Positions 26,575 through 35,972 are shown, counted from the first letter of the stretch. The stretch: DNA of 64,000 nt from Nostoc foliaceum FACHB-393 (GCF_014698505.1 NZ_JACJTD010000027.1:1-64000), one strand, 5' to 3'. The notes: generated from the sequence alone by a model not told the origin. A program made the numbers and translations.

Positions 26575-26660
26575 GTAGTCAGTGGCTCTAGCACTTTTAA
26601 ATATTATGCAGAGTGAGAAATCGCTCACTACGAACAAAATTTATATCTTACATTATTTTA
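26575..26660. repeat. Dispersed hairpin repeat, copy 3 (expanded)
   Basis: gtagtcagtggctctagcac, then a spacer with the stem gagtgagaaatcgctcac and cgaacaaaatttatat. This is a diverged or interrupted member of the same family, only 165 bp from copy 2. The rest of 26163-26855 is AT-rich with no supported gene. Confidence 0.45.
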
Positions 26661-26855
26661 TATAACTAAGAACCAATACAGCTATCTTTACAAGATTATA
26701 AAACTTAATTGTAACCAAAAGATAATTTAAATATATAGCAATAAATTTGATATAGATTCTCGTTCTTAAATTATCAACTTGTAAAAACTCTTTTTTTTCA
26801 TTACATTTGTAAAAAGACTCATATATTAAGTAATTTACCAGCCTCAACAGAAAAT

Positions 26856-28847
26856 ATGAAGCGAAAACTACATTCAGAATCTTCAGGTTGTTGCAATGGT
26901 GAACATCATCATGAGAATCATAACCATGATCATAATCATAGTCATGATGAGAATCATAACCATGACCATAATCACGAACACGGTAGTGAATTCAATCTCA
27001 AAAATGAAGTATTGCCTTTGGTGGTAATTTTAAGTTTGTATGTGCCTGGTGTAATTTTTGAAGACCAATTACACAATACATTCTACTCTATAGGTGAATA
27101 TCTGCTTTTCATCCCTGCTTATTTATTAAGTGGATGGAGTGTTTTAAAAACTGCTGGGCGCAATATACTTAAAGGCAGAGTATTTGATGAAACTTTTTTG
27201 ATGACAGTAGCGACACTCGGAGCGATCGCAATTCATAAGTTACCCGAAGCTGTCGGAGTCATGTTATTTTATAAAATTGGGGAATTATTCCAAGATATTG
27301 CCGTTAGTCGTTCCCGTAATTCCATCAAAGCTTTATTAGAAGTACGTCCAGACTATGCCAATCTTAAAACAAAAGAAGGAATAAATAAAGTATCGCCAGA
27401 AACAGTAAATATTGGCGAAATTATTGTTGTCAAACCCGGAGAGAAGATTCCCTTAGATGGTGAAATTATAGATGGGAATTCGCAAGTTGATACGTCTGCA
27501 TTAACTGGAGAGTCTGTACCGCGAACGGTGAGAATGGGAGAGACAGTTTTGGCTGGGATGATCAATAAAATGGGTGTTCTCAGCATTAGAGTAACAAAAC
27601 TATTTGATGACTCTTCTATTGCTAAGATTTTAGACTTAGTACAAAATGCCAAAAGTAAAAAAGCAGAAACAGAAAAGTTTATTACTAAATTTGCTCGATA
27701 TTATACGCCAATAGTAGTTTTTATATCTCTAGCAGTTGCATTATTACCTCCTTTATTGATTTCTGGCGCAACTTCATCGCAATGGGTTTACCGTGCCCTA
27801 ATTCTACTAGTGATCTCCTGTCCATGTGGACTCGTTATTAGTATTCCATTAGGTTACTTTGGAGGTGTGGGAGGTGCTGCTAGACGTGGTATTTTGGTTA
27901 AAGGTTCTACTTTTTTAGATACGTTAAACGCAGTCAATACAGTTGTTTTTGATAAAACTGGAACGCTAACTCACGGGGTATTTAAAGTAGCACAAATAGT
28001 ACCATCAAATGGCTACGATGAACAAGAATTATTACAATTAGCTGCCAAAGTAGAATCGCACTCAAATCATCCCATTGCTCAATCTATCCGTAAGGCTTAT
28101 GGTGGAAAAATCGATGAATTTGAGGTGAGAGATTATGAAGAGGTAGCAGGCTATGGAATTAGAGCCAAAGTTGAAAATAAGGTAGTGATAGCGGGAAGCG
28201 ATCGCTTATTACACAGAGAAAATATTGCTCATGATAATTGCCAGTTAGAGGGAACAGTTATTCACTTAGCAGTAGATAATATTTACGCTGGGTATATTGT
28301 CATTGCTGATGAACTAAAAGAAGATGCGAAACACGCTATTCAAGCACTTAAGAAAATGGGTATAGAGAGAACGGTAATGTTGACAGGAGATAATCAAGCG
28401 ATCGCATCCCGCATTGCTCAACAGCTTGGCATAGATAGCTATGAAGCAGAGTTATTACCCGAAGAAAAAGTTAATGCCATTGAGAAGTTACTCAGCACCG
28501 CCGGCAAGTATGCTAAAGTTGCCTTTGTTGGTGATGGCATCAATGATGCGCCAGTGATTGCTAGAGCAGATGTTGGTATGGCAATGGGTGGCTTAGGCTC
28601 AGATGCAGCGATAGAAACTGCCGATATTGTCATCATGACAGATGCACCCTCAAAAGTGGCAGAAGCAATACAAATCGCCAGAAAAACAAGGCAAATTGTT
28701 TGGCAAAATATTGGGTTTGCATTAGCAATTAAAGGTGTATTTATTGGATTGGGTATTTTAGGCGTAGCGACAATGTGGGAAGCTGTGTTTGCGGATGTGG
28801 GAGTGGCGTTACTAGCAATTTTCAACGCAACTAGAGTAATGAAATAA
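26856..28847 (+). CDS. Zn/Cd/Co-type heavy-metal P-type ATPase
   Basis: A 663-residue P1B ATPase that exports divalent metal from the cytoplasm. The N-terminus carries CCNGEHHH followed by a His/Asp/Asn-rich stretch (about residues 18-42), a likely metal-binding tail in place of a folded HMA domain. Core motifs: TGES (actuator), the intramembrane CPC in ISCPCGL, DKTGTLT (phosphorylated Asp), HSNHPIAQS (HP motif), TGDN and VGDGINDAP. The His-rich tail and CPC followed by GLVIS support the Zn/Cd group rather than Cu. No ArsR/SmtB-type regulator gene is adjacent. Two direct TTGTAAAAA copies lie upstream (about 26779 and 26806). Confidence 0.9.
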   Translation: MKRKLHSESSGCCNGEHHHENHNHDHNHSHDENHNHDHNHEHGSEFNLKNEVLPLVVILSLYVPGVIFEDQLHNTFYSIGEYLLFIPAYLLSGWSVLKTAGRNILKGRVFDETFLMTVATLGAIAIHKLPEAVGVMLFYKIGELFQDIAVSRSRNSIKALLEVRPDYANLKTKEGINKVSPETVNIGEIIVVKPGEKIPLDGEIIDGNSQVDTSALTGESVPRTVRMGETVLAGMINKMGVLSIRVTKLFDDSSIAKILDLVQNAKSKKAETEKFITKFARYYTPIVVFISLAVALLPPLLISGATSSQWVYRALILLVISCPCGLVISIPLGYFGGVGGAARRGILVKGSTFLDTLNAVNTVVFDKTGTLTHGVFKVAQIVPSNGYDEQELLQLAAKVESHSNHPIAQSIRKAYGGKIDEFEVRDYEEVAGYGIRAKVENKVVIAGSDRLLHRENIAHDNCQLEGTVIHLAVDNIYAGYIVIADELKEDAKHAIQALKKMGIERTVMLTGDNQAIASRIAQQLGIDSYEAELLPEEKVNAIEKLLSTAGKYAKVAFVGDGINDAPVIARADVGMAMGGLGSDAAIETADIVIMTDAPSKVAEAIQIARKTRQIVWQNIGFALAIKGVFIGLGILGVATMWEAVFADVGVALLAIFNATRVMK

Positions 28848-28958
28848 AATTTTTGGAAAATCGGGAATCCGTAATTGGGAATTTGTAGTAGTTAAAACTG
28901 AAAAGCAATAATTGAATATATTAAACACTCCCAAATCGGATTCCCCTAGAGGTAGACT

Positions 28959-29636
28959 GTGAACCCATCTATTAAAGGTATCGCTACGGCTGCGTTAGCT
29001 TTACTATTAACTAATTCAGCAACCTTAGTAGTTGCATTACCCCAGAAAACTAATCAACCGCCAACCGATGCGCGTTCCCAACCGTTAAAAGACACCTTGA
29101 TTATTCCTGGGGAAAGAGTTGGGCTGATAACACGCACAACCACCAGACAAGATTTAGTGAAGTTATTTGGTGCATCCCATCTCGTTGACAAAACCATTTC
29201 TGGCCCTGAAGGAATCGGTAGTTTTGCAGCTACTCAGGTAAATCTAAATCAGGGACGCTCTCTGCTAGTAGTTTGGAGTGATAATACTCGTACTAAACCA
29301 TTAGATGTGCGTAACCTGGGTTCAGCTTGGAAAACCCGTGAAGGTATCGGTGTTGGAACGCCTTTAAGCGAGTTACGTAAGAAACTAGGTGATTTTAAAC
29401 TCTATGGATTGGCGTGGGACTACGGCGGTACTATTTTGTTAGATAGTAGCCGATTATCTCGCTATCAGGGCAAACTTATCCTGCGAGTAGATACTGCTGC
29501 TAATGCTTACGAAAAGTTTCCCAATGACTACCAAGCGGTGTCTGGAGATACTACTTTTTCCTCTAGCAATACCCACTGGAAACCTCTGGGAATCAGGCTA
29601 GCAGAAATTATCGTTGTACTGAATACAAGTGAGTAG
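28959..29636 (+). CDS. Secreted protein of unknown function
   Basis: A 225-residue protein with a GTG start and a signal peptide (about residues 1-28, cleavage after VVA). The mature part has two similar beta-rich stretches: ERVGLITRTTTRQDLVKLFG (about 50-69) and EGIGVGTPLSELRKKLGDF (about 128-146). The second half carries YGLAWDYGGTILLDSS. The xxLxxxFG and LxxxLG elements resemble those of periplasmic proteins that sense or bind small ligands, but I cannot name the family. Confidence 0.7.
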   Translation: MNPSIKGIATAALALLLTNSATLVVALPQKTNQPPTDARSQPLKDTLIIPGERVGLITRTTTRQDLVKLFGASHLVDKTISGPEGIGSFAATQVNLNQGRSLLVVWSDNTRTKPLDVRNLGSAWKTREGIGVGTPLSELRKKLGDFKLYGLAWDYGGTILLDSSRLSRYQGKLILRVDTAANAYEKFPNDYQAVSGDTTFSSSNTHWKPLGIRLAEIIVVLNTSE

Positions 29637-29866
29637 TGGTATGCTAAACATCTAGTTTGCTTGCTAGGACGTAGAGAGATTATGGAGACGACGTTCTTAT
29701 ACTAAGTCTGGAATTGGCAAATTACTGACAGAAGAAATTATATAAGTGATATCTCATGTCGTAATGATGTTTCAGCTACTGAAACCAAACACAGTAAACC
29801 AGATTGGTAGATCGATAATCTGGCTAGTCGTATTGAGTAAAGATTATTGACTCAAAAAGTACCTAG

Positions 29867-30853
29867 ATGTCCTCCGAGCAGCATCTACAGCACAAACGCC
29901 ATGCACTACAGGAACATTATGACCTGTTAGCCGAGAAGTTAAAAAGGTTGCGTCGTGATTATGCGATCGCAGCAGATACTCTCATTCGCTTCCAATTAGA
30001 AAAGCAAATTGAACAAACTGAAGCTGAACTAAACGAATTAGCTCAAAAGCTTGATGATTTAGAACTAGCTCTATCTAGTGGAAAAGTGTATCGTGCTTTG
30101 TTGAAATTGGGCTATCGAGAGCAGACGCGATCATTTCGGAGATTCATTGAGACTCATTCAGTAGGAGCCTTTCTAATCCACGGTTCACTTTACTATGGTC
30201 AACGCTGGTTATTGAATCGGTTAGTGGTACAAAATGTCCCTAATATCATGACAGGAAAAGTTGTACGAATTGAACTCAGTCGCATTGCTCGGAGGAGTGA
30301 CAGTGCTGCTTTGTGGCGTGAACTTGGTGGTAGAGTTGGTCTGGGTAGGCAAAGCTCAATTCCTGAAATTGCTGAACGAGTTTATCAATGGTGGCGAACT
30401 CAGAATGTTCTGCTAATTTTTTATGATGTGGATTGTCTATCAGAAGCTTCTCTCGACGAAATTATCAGGGATTTCTGGCTACCACTGGCAACCAAAGTAA
30501 GGGAAACAACTTCGCAAGTTAGTCAATTTAAATTACTAATGTTTCTAGTAGATTATGACGGTTGTGCAGGTAGTTGGAATCTTCCTTTTGTAGAAAAGCT
30601 CGAACCAACATGGAAGCCACATAACCCTGTCAAGCTACCTGGGATTACCGAATTTTCTGAGTATGAACTGACTAACTGGCTGGAGCATGAGGCGGATGAA
30701 CTGCCAACTAAGCTGATAGACGCAGTAGATGAAACGATACAAATTATACTAAAAAATAGTGATAATGGTATTCCAGAACGCGCGTTGGAAGAAATTTGTC
30801 AGCTGTCTGGCTTTAATTGGTATGACAAAGAAGAAAAATGGTTAAGGCTGTAG
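29867..30853 (+). CDS. Coiled-coil/inactive STAND-like protein (first gene of MoxR-vWA-CHASE2 operon)
   Basis: A 328-residue protein. Residues 8-70 form a coiled coil (EHYDLLAEKLKRLRR..FQLEKQIEQTEAEL) similar to effector-associated coiled coils fused to cyanobacterial caspases. Residues 75-270 look like a STAND NTPase core with a degenerate P-loop: HGSLYYGQRWLL at 105-116 lacks GxxxxGK[ST]. A Walker-B-like strand VLLIFYDVD lies at 181-189. A small helical domain ends the protein. This fits the inactive STAND adaptors described in NTP-dependent conflict systems of multicellular bacteria. The gene overlaps the next by 16 bp. A recruiting or sensor-adaptor role is inferred. Confidence 0.75.
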   Translation: MSSEQHLQHKRHALQEHYDLLAEKLKRLRRDYAIAADTLIRFQLEKQIEQTEAELNELAQKLDDLELALSSGKVYRALLKLGYREQTRSFRRFIETHSVGAFLIHGSLYYGQRWLLNRLVVQNVPNIMTGKVVRIELSRIARRSDSAALWRELGGRVGLGRQSSIPEIAERVYQWWRTQNVLLIFYDVDCLSEASLDEIIRDFWLPLATKVRETTSQVSQFKLLMFLVDYDGCAGSWNLPFVEKLEPTWKPHNPVKLPGITEFSEYELTNWLEHEADELPTKLIDAVDETIQIILKNSDNGIPERALEEICQLSGFNWYDKEEKWLRL

Positions 30854-31773
30854 GGAGACAATTATTGGAATATACAGGTAAAATCCAGCCTCAACTAGGA
30901 GAAAGGGGGGCGAATGGACAGTTGTTATATCCCTATTTGCCTAATCCTGAACTGGTAGAAGCAGTCAACTTAGCAATTTACTTAGAACGACCGTTATTAC
31001 TGAAGGGAGAACCAGGATGCGGCAAGACTCAACTTGCAAGTGCAGTTGCCTACGAGCTAGGTTTGAACTTGGAAGCTTGGTATGTCAAATCTACCAGTCG
31101 CGCAAAGGATGGCTTGTATAACTACGATGCTGTTGGACGTTTGCGGGATGCCCAGCTAGCTGCTTCCGGTCGCCTGACAGAAGAACAAATCCAGCGAATT
31201 GATGACCCAATTACCTATGTGCGCTGGGGGCCTCTGGGACGGGCATTTCAGCAAGAAAACCGCACTGTCGCGCTGATTGACGAAATTGATAAAGCTGACA
31301 TTGACTTTCCCAACGACCTGCTGCTGGAATTGGATCAGAAACGATTTTCTATTGAAGAAACAGGTCAGGAGATTGAGGCAAAAGCAGCACCGATTGTTTT
31401 GATCACCAGCAATGATGAGAAAGATTTACCCGATGCCTTCTTGCGGCGCTGCTTGTTTCATTATGTTGAATTTCCTAGCCCTGAAAAACTTATTCAAATT
31501 ATGAATACTTTGTTTCCAACGGCATCAGAGGTGTTGATTAATCAAGCGGTAAAACGTTTTTTAGAACTGCGAGAGGACATGGGAAAAACAAAAGGGGAGG
31601 CTGGTAAGAAGGTAAGTACTAGTGAATTAATTGATTGGTTTCGGGTTCTGCAACGCTATCCTCAAGACGAGGTTATGAAAAAATTAAATGGTAAGATTCC
31701 ATACGCTGGAGTTTTACTCAAAAGTTGGGATGATCATATACGTTATCTAAAACAAAGCCGTGGACGTGAATGA
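30838..31773 (+). CDS. MoxR-family AAA+ ATPase
   Basis: A 311-residue AAA+ ATPase. Walker A GEPGCGKT at 57-64, Walker B VALIDEID at 144-151, sensor-1 region ITSNDEKDLPDAFLRRC near 195-211. MoxR ATPases act as chaperone-like remodellers together with vWA proteins, and the vWA gene follows with a 14-bp overlap. A TTG at about 30865 behind agggaga is an alternative start that would remove the overlap with the upstream gene and match the usual family N-terminus (YTGKIQPQLG). Confidence 0.93.
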   Translation: MVKAVGRQLLEYTGKIQPQLGERGANGQLLYPYLPNPELVEAVNLAIYLERPLLLKGEPGCGKTQLASAVAYELGLNLEAWYVKSTSRAKDGLYNYDAVGRLRDAQLAASGRLTEEQIQRIDDPITYVRWGPLGRAFQQENRTVALIDEIDKADIDFPNDLLLELDQKRFSIEETGQEIEAKAAPIVLITSNDEKDLPDAFLRRCLFHYVEFPSPEKLIQIMNTLFPTASEVLINQAVKRFLELREDMGKTKGEAGKKVSTSELIDWFRVLQRYPQDEVMKKLNGKIPYAGVLLKSWDDHIRYLKQSRGRE

Positions 31774-33202
31774 TATACCTTTACTGGAACTATTCACTAG
31801 GCTGAGGAAAGCAGGCTTACCACTCGGCATAGACGATTATCAATTAGTTTTGCAAGCTATGCAAGCTGGCTTTGGAATTGGTGACAAAGCAACTTTAAAA
31901 CGTCTGTGTGAGACATTATGGGTAAAATCTACTGAGGACAAAAGGTTATTTGATTATCATTTTGAACAATTAATTGGTACTGGAATAGTTGCTAAAGACC
32001 CTAGAAAGTCTAAGTTTGACCTCATTACTAATTATTTAGCTGTGGTAGGTGCTTTGATTATCGGAGTATCGATTATTACTTTATTAGCTAATATATTTTT
32101 TATTAATAAAAATCAAAATCAGGAAAATAACACTCAGACAAGTCAGATTCCAGCACCAAGTTCAACTACCAACCAAACTCAAGCGCCTCAAAATACTGGA
32201 GTGAATCCAAGCCCGACTCAACAGATACAGATGAATCAAGACCAAAACCAACTCAATTGGAGTGGGATTTTTCAGATAGTTTTGACAATTGGATTAGTAT
32301 CAGTTTCTGGGATAAGTCTGACTGCTTTTATATATAAGTTTTATATATGGGTAATTACGCTGTTTTATAAACCAACAGTTAGTGATGATAATGTCCTACC
32401 AGAAGCAATTCCGAATGCGCCTAGTTCCGTTCTACCCGCACAACTGACACAGGCAATAGAAGATGAAGTGCAAGTAGCACAAGCAGTGTTGCAAGCTACT
32501 AGCAAGAATGAGAGTATTCCTCACAACCCCTTTATTCTAACCAGCGAGTATTTTCCTGTTACTGAGCGACAAATGAAGCAGAGTTGGCGCTACTTACGCC
32601 GTCCGGTAAGGGAGGGAGCAGCAACAGAGTTAGATGTAGAAGCTACAGCAAACCAGATTGGTCGCCAAGGTTTATGGTCACAACCTGTATTAGTTCCACG
32701 TAGGGTAAACCGGGCAGAAATGTTGTTACTAATTGACCAAGATGGTTCGATGGTGCCTTTTCATACACTGTCACATCGGTTAGCAGCAACAGCTTTGCGG
32801 GGTGGACGTTTGGGTAAAGCTGGCATTTACTACTTTCATAATTGCCCTATCGATTATCTCTATCACGACCCCCATCATCAACAAGCAGTTTTAGTTAGTC
32901 ATATCGTTACCCATGTTTGCTCTGAGCGCACGGCTGTATTAATTTTTAGTGATGCTGGTGCTGCTCGTGGTGGCTTTAGTGAGGAACGCTACCTTTTAAC
33001 TGAGGCATTTCTTCAAAGCTTGAAACAACGGGTGCGTTACATTTCTTGGCTGAATCCTATGCCAAGAAAGCGTTGGCTTGGAACAACAGCAGGTGAAATT
33101 TCCCTTTTAGTGCCAATGTTTGAAGTTAGCCGCCCAGGTTTACAAGATGCTATTGGGGTACTACGCGGACGCCCAACAAACTTTGAGAATCGCAGAATAT
33201 GA
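31760..33202 (+). CDS. Membrane-anchored vWA-domain protein, partner of MoxR
   Basis: A 480-residue protein. The N-terminal helical domain (LFTRLRKAGLPLGIDDYQLV, 11-30) is the usual head of MoxR-associated vWA proteins. Two membrane segments (about 91-114 and 170-200) enclose a Gln/Asn/Ser/Thr/Pro-rich loop. The vWA domain starts near 318 (AEMLLLIDQDGSM). The metal site reads DQDGS, so the middle Ser of the classical DxSxS is Asp, an altered MIDAS. Topology puts the vWA domain on the same side as the N-terminus, probably the cytoplasm, with the Q/N-rich loop outside. The last 4 bp overlap the next gene. Confidence 0.85.
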   Translation: MDVNDIPLLELFTRLRKAGLPLGIDDYQLVLQAMQAGFGIGDKATLKRLCETLWVKSTEDKRLFDYHFEQLIGTGIVAKDPRKSKFDLITNYLAVVGALIIGVSIITLLANIFFINKNQNQENNTQTSQIPAPSSTTNQTQAPQNTGVNPSPTQQIQMNQDQNQLNWSGIFQIVLTIGLVSVSGISLTAFIYKFYIWVITLFYKPTVSDDNVLPEAIPNAPSSVLPAQLTQAIEDEVQVAQAVLQATSKNESIPHNPFILTSEYFPVTERQMKQSWRYLRRPVREGAATELDVEATANQIGRQGLWSQPVLVPRRVNRAEMLLLIDQDGSMVPFHTLSHRLAATALRGGRLGKAGIYYFHNCPIDYLYHDPHHQQAVLVSHIVTHVCSERTAVLIFSDAGAARGGFSEERYLLTEAFLQSLKQRVRYISWLNPMPRKRWLGTTAGEISLLVPMFEVSRPGLQDAIGVLRGRPTNFENRRI

Positions 33203-35298
33203 ACAAAGTTAGACCTGAAGTTACCAACCGACGCATCGAGTCTTTTAGTAAACGCTTTGGCAAGGCGCACCTATATTTGGCTTATCATGCTGCTTTTCCA
33301 TTGGCTCTCACACCCGATTTGTTATATCGTTTGTGGGCTAATTTCCAGCAAGATATTCATGGTGAGATGCTAGGCATTCCTTGGGTAGCAGTAGCAGATT
33401 TACTGCTTTCTAATCTGTGCGATGAAGTTGGGCATGAACTTTATGAGATAGATTTGGCAGTGCGAAATGAGCTGCTGAACCGATTAAAGGAAGATGAAAA
33501 GTTTGGTCAACAGCGCATTCAGGAACTTTCAAACTTCATGCTCTATTATGTACAACAGCAGATCCAAAGTGATGACCTTGACGTTAGAGATTTTGCCCAA
33601 ACTCAAAGATGGATAGCTTTAGCATACACTCAACCTAGTCACGTTGCTAAAGAGATAGCATTAGAATTCTCAAAATTAGGAGAAAAAAATACAGCCGAAC
33701 TAGTGCGGATAGCATCATTGACTGAAACACTGACTGAACAATTGGCTGGTTTTAAGCCGCTACTGAGTTATGTAGATGGAATAAAAAAGTTTGTTCGTGG
33801 TGATATAGATGCAGCAAAAGCTCAGTTTAGTGAAGCTATGGAAGGAGGAAATCAGATACAGGTTGCTGGTGTTAGTTTACCTATTCCGGAACAGTTGCAG
33901 GACTTGCGTAAAAATAAAAGTTCACCTTCACGGACTCTACTTTTAAGCTTCAAATGGTTAAAAGAATTAATTTCTAAGAGGCGAGAAAGCCCACCAATAG
34001 AATTTCAAAAACTTACTTGGCAAAAGTTTCGTACTATGCTGTTTAGTAGCTTAGGTTTAACTACTTTCATAGTAGTCCTACGCATATTAGGAGTGTTTCA
34101 AAACTCGGAGATTTCACTTTTTGATCAGATGATGCGACTTCGACCACTTGAGGAGCCAGATAAGCGTTTACTAGTCGTTAAGATTACTCGTGAAGACATT
34201 GAATATTATGCTAGAAATTCTACTCCTAAAAATGGAGCTTCCTTATCAGACGAAATTATTCATAAGCTTCTATCAGCACTGCTTAAGAACAGTCCACGAG
34301 TAATAGGCATGGATATTTATCGTTATGCTAAAGCTGAAGGAAAATTAACTGAGCTAATTCGTGAAAAGCAAACAGATAAACATTTAGTTTTTATTTGCAA
34401 ATTTCCAGATTACATTTCAAATTCAGATGGTCGAGGCCGTAATCCCCCACCTGATGTTCCGCTAGAGCAAGTAGGTTTAAGCGATTTTATTTATGATGAT
34501 GATGGAGTTATTCGTAGACAACTTATTCAAATGGGAACTCCGACTACTGAAGAAACTCAAAATTCAACTTGTAGAAATCCAGAACCATATGGTTTAATGA
34601 ACTCCTTCAGCTTACAAGTAGCTCAAAAATATCTAAACGAGAATATGGAGTCTGGTTTCAGTGTTGTAAAACCATTTGATAATATCTTAAAACCACTTGA
34701 CATAAGTAAGAAAGGTGGATACAGTTTAAAGAATTTAGATGGTTTTCAAATACTTTTAAATTATCGTTATACTCAAGCAATAGCTAACCCAAATAGTCAT
34801 TCTCTTAGGAACATTGCTCCACAATTTACTGTTCAGCAGATATTGGAGGTTAATAGTATTGATGAAAGTTTTGTAAAAGATAAAATTGTTCTCATTGGAA
34901 CGACGGCTGAGGGATATGACCAGATATTCAAGACTCCCTTTTCTAGCCCAGGATCAGATCAGGCTATGGAGGGATTATTTATTCAAGCACAAATGGTTAG
35001 TCAGCTTGTCAGTGCTGTTGAAGATGGGCGACCTTTAATACGAGTTTCGTCTCTTGAGTATGAGATACTTTGGATTCTTTTTTGGTCATTTATTGGAGCT
35101 ATCTTAGCTCAGTTGTTTCGTACATCTATAAGATTAATTATATCGGGAGTAATTGCCTTAGCTAGCCTATACATTATATGCCTCATCTTATTTATTTCCC
35201 CCATACAATATTGGATACCATTTTATTCTCCTGCCATGTCATTCCTCACTACTAGTGGAGTAGTGTATATCAGATTTCAAAAACAGAAATCTTTGTAA
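33199..35298 (+). CDS. CHASE2-domain membrane protein with MoxR/vWA-associated N-terminal domain
   Basis: A 699-residue protein. Residues 1-240 are a helical domain typical of genes next to MoxR-vWA pairs (FGKAHLYLAYHAAFPLALTPDLLY..). One membrane segment (280-299) leads into a CHASE2 sensory domain (about 302-600: EISLFDQMMRLRP, ILLNYR-type strand, VKDKIVLIGTTAEGYD, QAMEGLFIQAQMVSQL). Three membrane segments close the protein (about 612-695). CHASE2 is an extracytoplasmic sensor usually fused to kinases or cyclases; here the output would pass to the N-terminal domain and the MoxR/vWA machine. It is the last gene of the operon. A MITE-like element and the caspase wreck follow. Confidence 0.88.
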   Translation: MNKVRPEVTNRRIESFSKRFGKAHLYLAYHAAFPLALTPDLLYRLWANFQQDIHGEMLGIPWVAVADLLLSNLCDEVGHELYEIDLAVRNELLNRLKEDEKFGQQRIQELSNFMLYYVQQQIQSDDLDVRDFAQTQRWIALAYTQPSHVAKEIALEFSKLGEKNTAELVRIASLTETLTEQLAGFKPLLSYVDGIKKFVRGDIDAAKAQFSEAMEGGNQIQVAGVSLPIPEQLQDLRKNKSSPSRTLLLSFKWLKELISKRRESPPIEFQKLTWQKFRTMLFSSLGLTTFIVVLRILGVFQNSEISLFDQMMRLRPLEEPDKRLLVVKITREDIEYYARNSTPKNGASLSDEIIHKLLSALLKNSPRVIGMDIYRYAKAEGKLTELIREKQTDKHLVFICKFPDYISNSDGRGRNPPPDVPLEQVGLSDFIYDDDGVIRRQLIQMGTPTTEETQNSTCRNPEPYGLMNSFSLQVAQKYLNENMESGFSVVKPFDNILKPLDISKKGGYSLKNLDGFQILLNYRYTQAIANPNSHSLRNIAPQFTVQQILEVNSIDESFVKDKIVLIGTTAEGYDQIFKTPFSSPGSDQAMEGLFIQAQMVSQLVSAVEDGRPLIRVSSLEYEILWILFWSFIGAILAQLFRTSIRLIISGVIALASLYIICLILFISPIQYWIPFYSPAMSFLTTSGVVYIRFQKQKSL

Positions 35299-35315
35299 AT
35301 TTCTAAAAGTATAGA

Positions 35316-35477
35316 ACTTACGCATTGACAAAAAATACTAAATATAGATCACTTGAAAAACCACATCTTTCGTAGGGGCACAGCATGGTCTATTTCCGAT
35401 CGCAAGATAATTAAGAAAACTCTGAAACACGTATTTTCGTTAACTCACATTATGATGCATTTGTACAGTGCGTAAGT
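35316..35477. mobile_element. MITE-like element with ACTTACGCA termini
   Basis: The 162-bp stretch is bounded by ACTTACGCA (35316-35324) and TGCGTAAGT (35469-35477), a perfect 9-bp inverted pair extended imperfectly (attgac against acagtg). It codes for nothing. It lies between the CHASE2 gene and the caspase remnant and may mark the event that broke the latter's context. Confidence 0.5.
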
Positions 35478-35652
35478 CATAAAGTAATATTTTGTACCCC
35501 CATTAGATTGTGGAGCAGTGAAAAGCGATCGCCTGATTGTTGAAATTAGCACATTAGTTAGTTAGAGTGCGATCGCACCTTCCCACAAGTTATACAGTAT
35601 AAAAGGCGATGTCTAACGACAAGCTAGCAGCTACGCATTCCTCACCCACAGT

Positions 35653-35972
35653 ATGACAAACCAAACTTTTACCAACGGTTATGCATTACTCATTGGCGTA
35701 GGTGCTGATTTACCAGTCACAGTCAAAGATGCAACGGCTATAGGAGATATACTGATTGATAGCGATCGCACCGATCGCAACAAAAACTAGACGCACTTCA
35801 GGCAGAATTTGACATCCGCAGCGAGAAGTTTAAGCAGATGAAGAAAGCTGTAGCAATTGAGGCTGGTACGGCAGTCAACTTTCAACTAGAACAGCAGTTT
35901 CTTGATGAAGAGGCAAAACTGGCACATCTTGGCGATGAACTGGATAAAATTGAGTCTGCATTGCAATCATGA
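35653..35972 (+). pseudogene. Decayed caspase (peptidase C14) gene with C-terminal effector-associated coiled coil
   Basis: ATG at 35653 opens 45 codons beginning MTNQTFTNGYALLIGVGADL, then DATAIGDIL: the start of a cyanobacterial caspase-like domain. A stop at 35788-35790 ends it before any catalytic His or Cys. In another frame, from about 35784 to the stop at 35970-35972, a coiled coil is preserved (LQAEFDIRSEKFKQMKK, then FQLEQQFLDEEAKLAHL). It resembles the N-terminus of the protein at 29867 (LQEHYDLLAEKLKRLRR; FQLEKQIEQ). Most of the protease domain was thus lost by deletion plus frameshift. It probably was an effector of the neighbouring operon. Confidence 0.75.
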
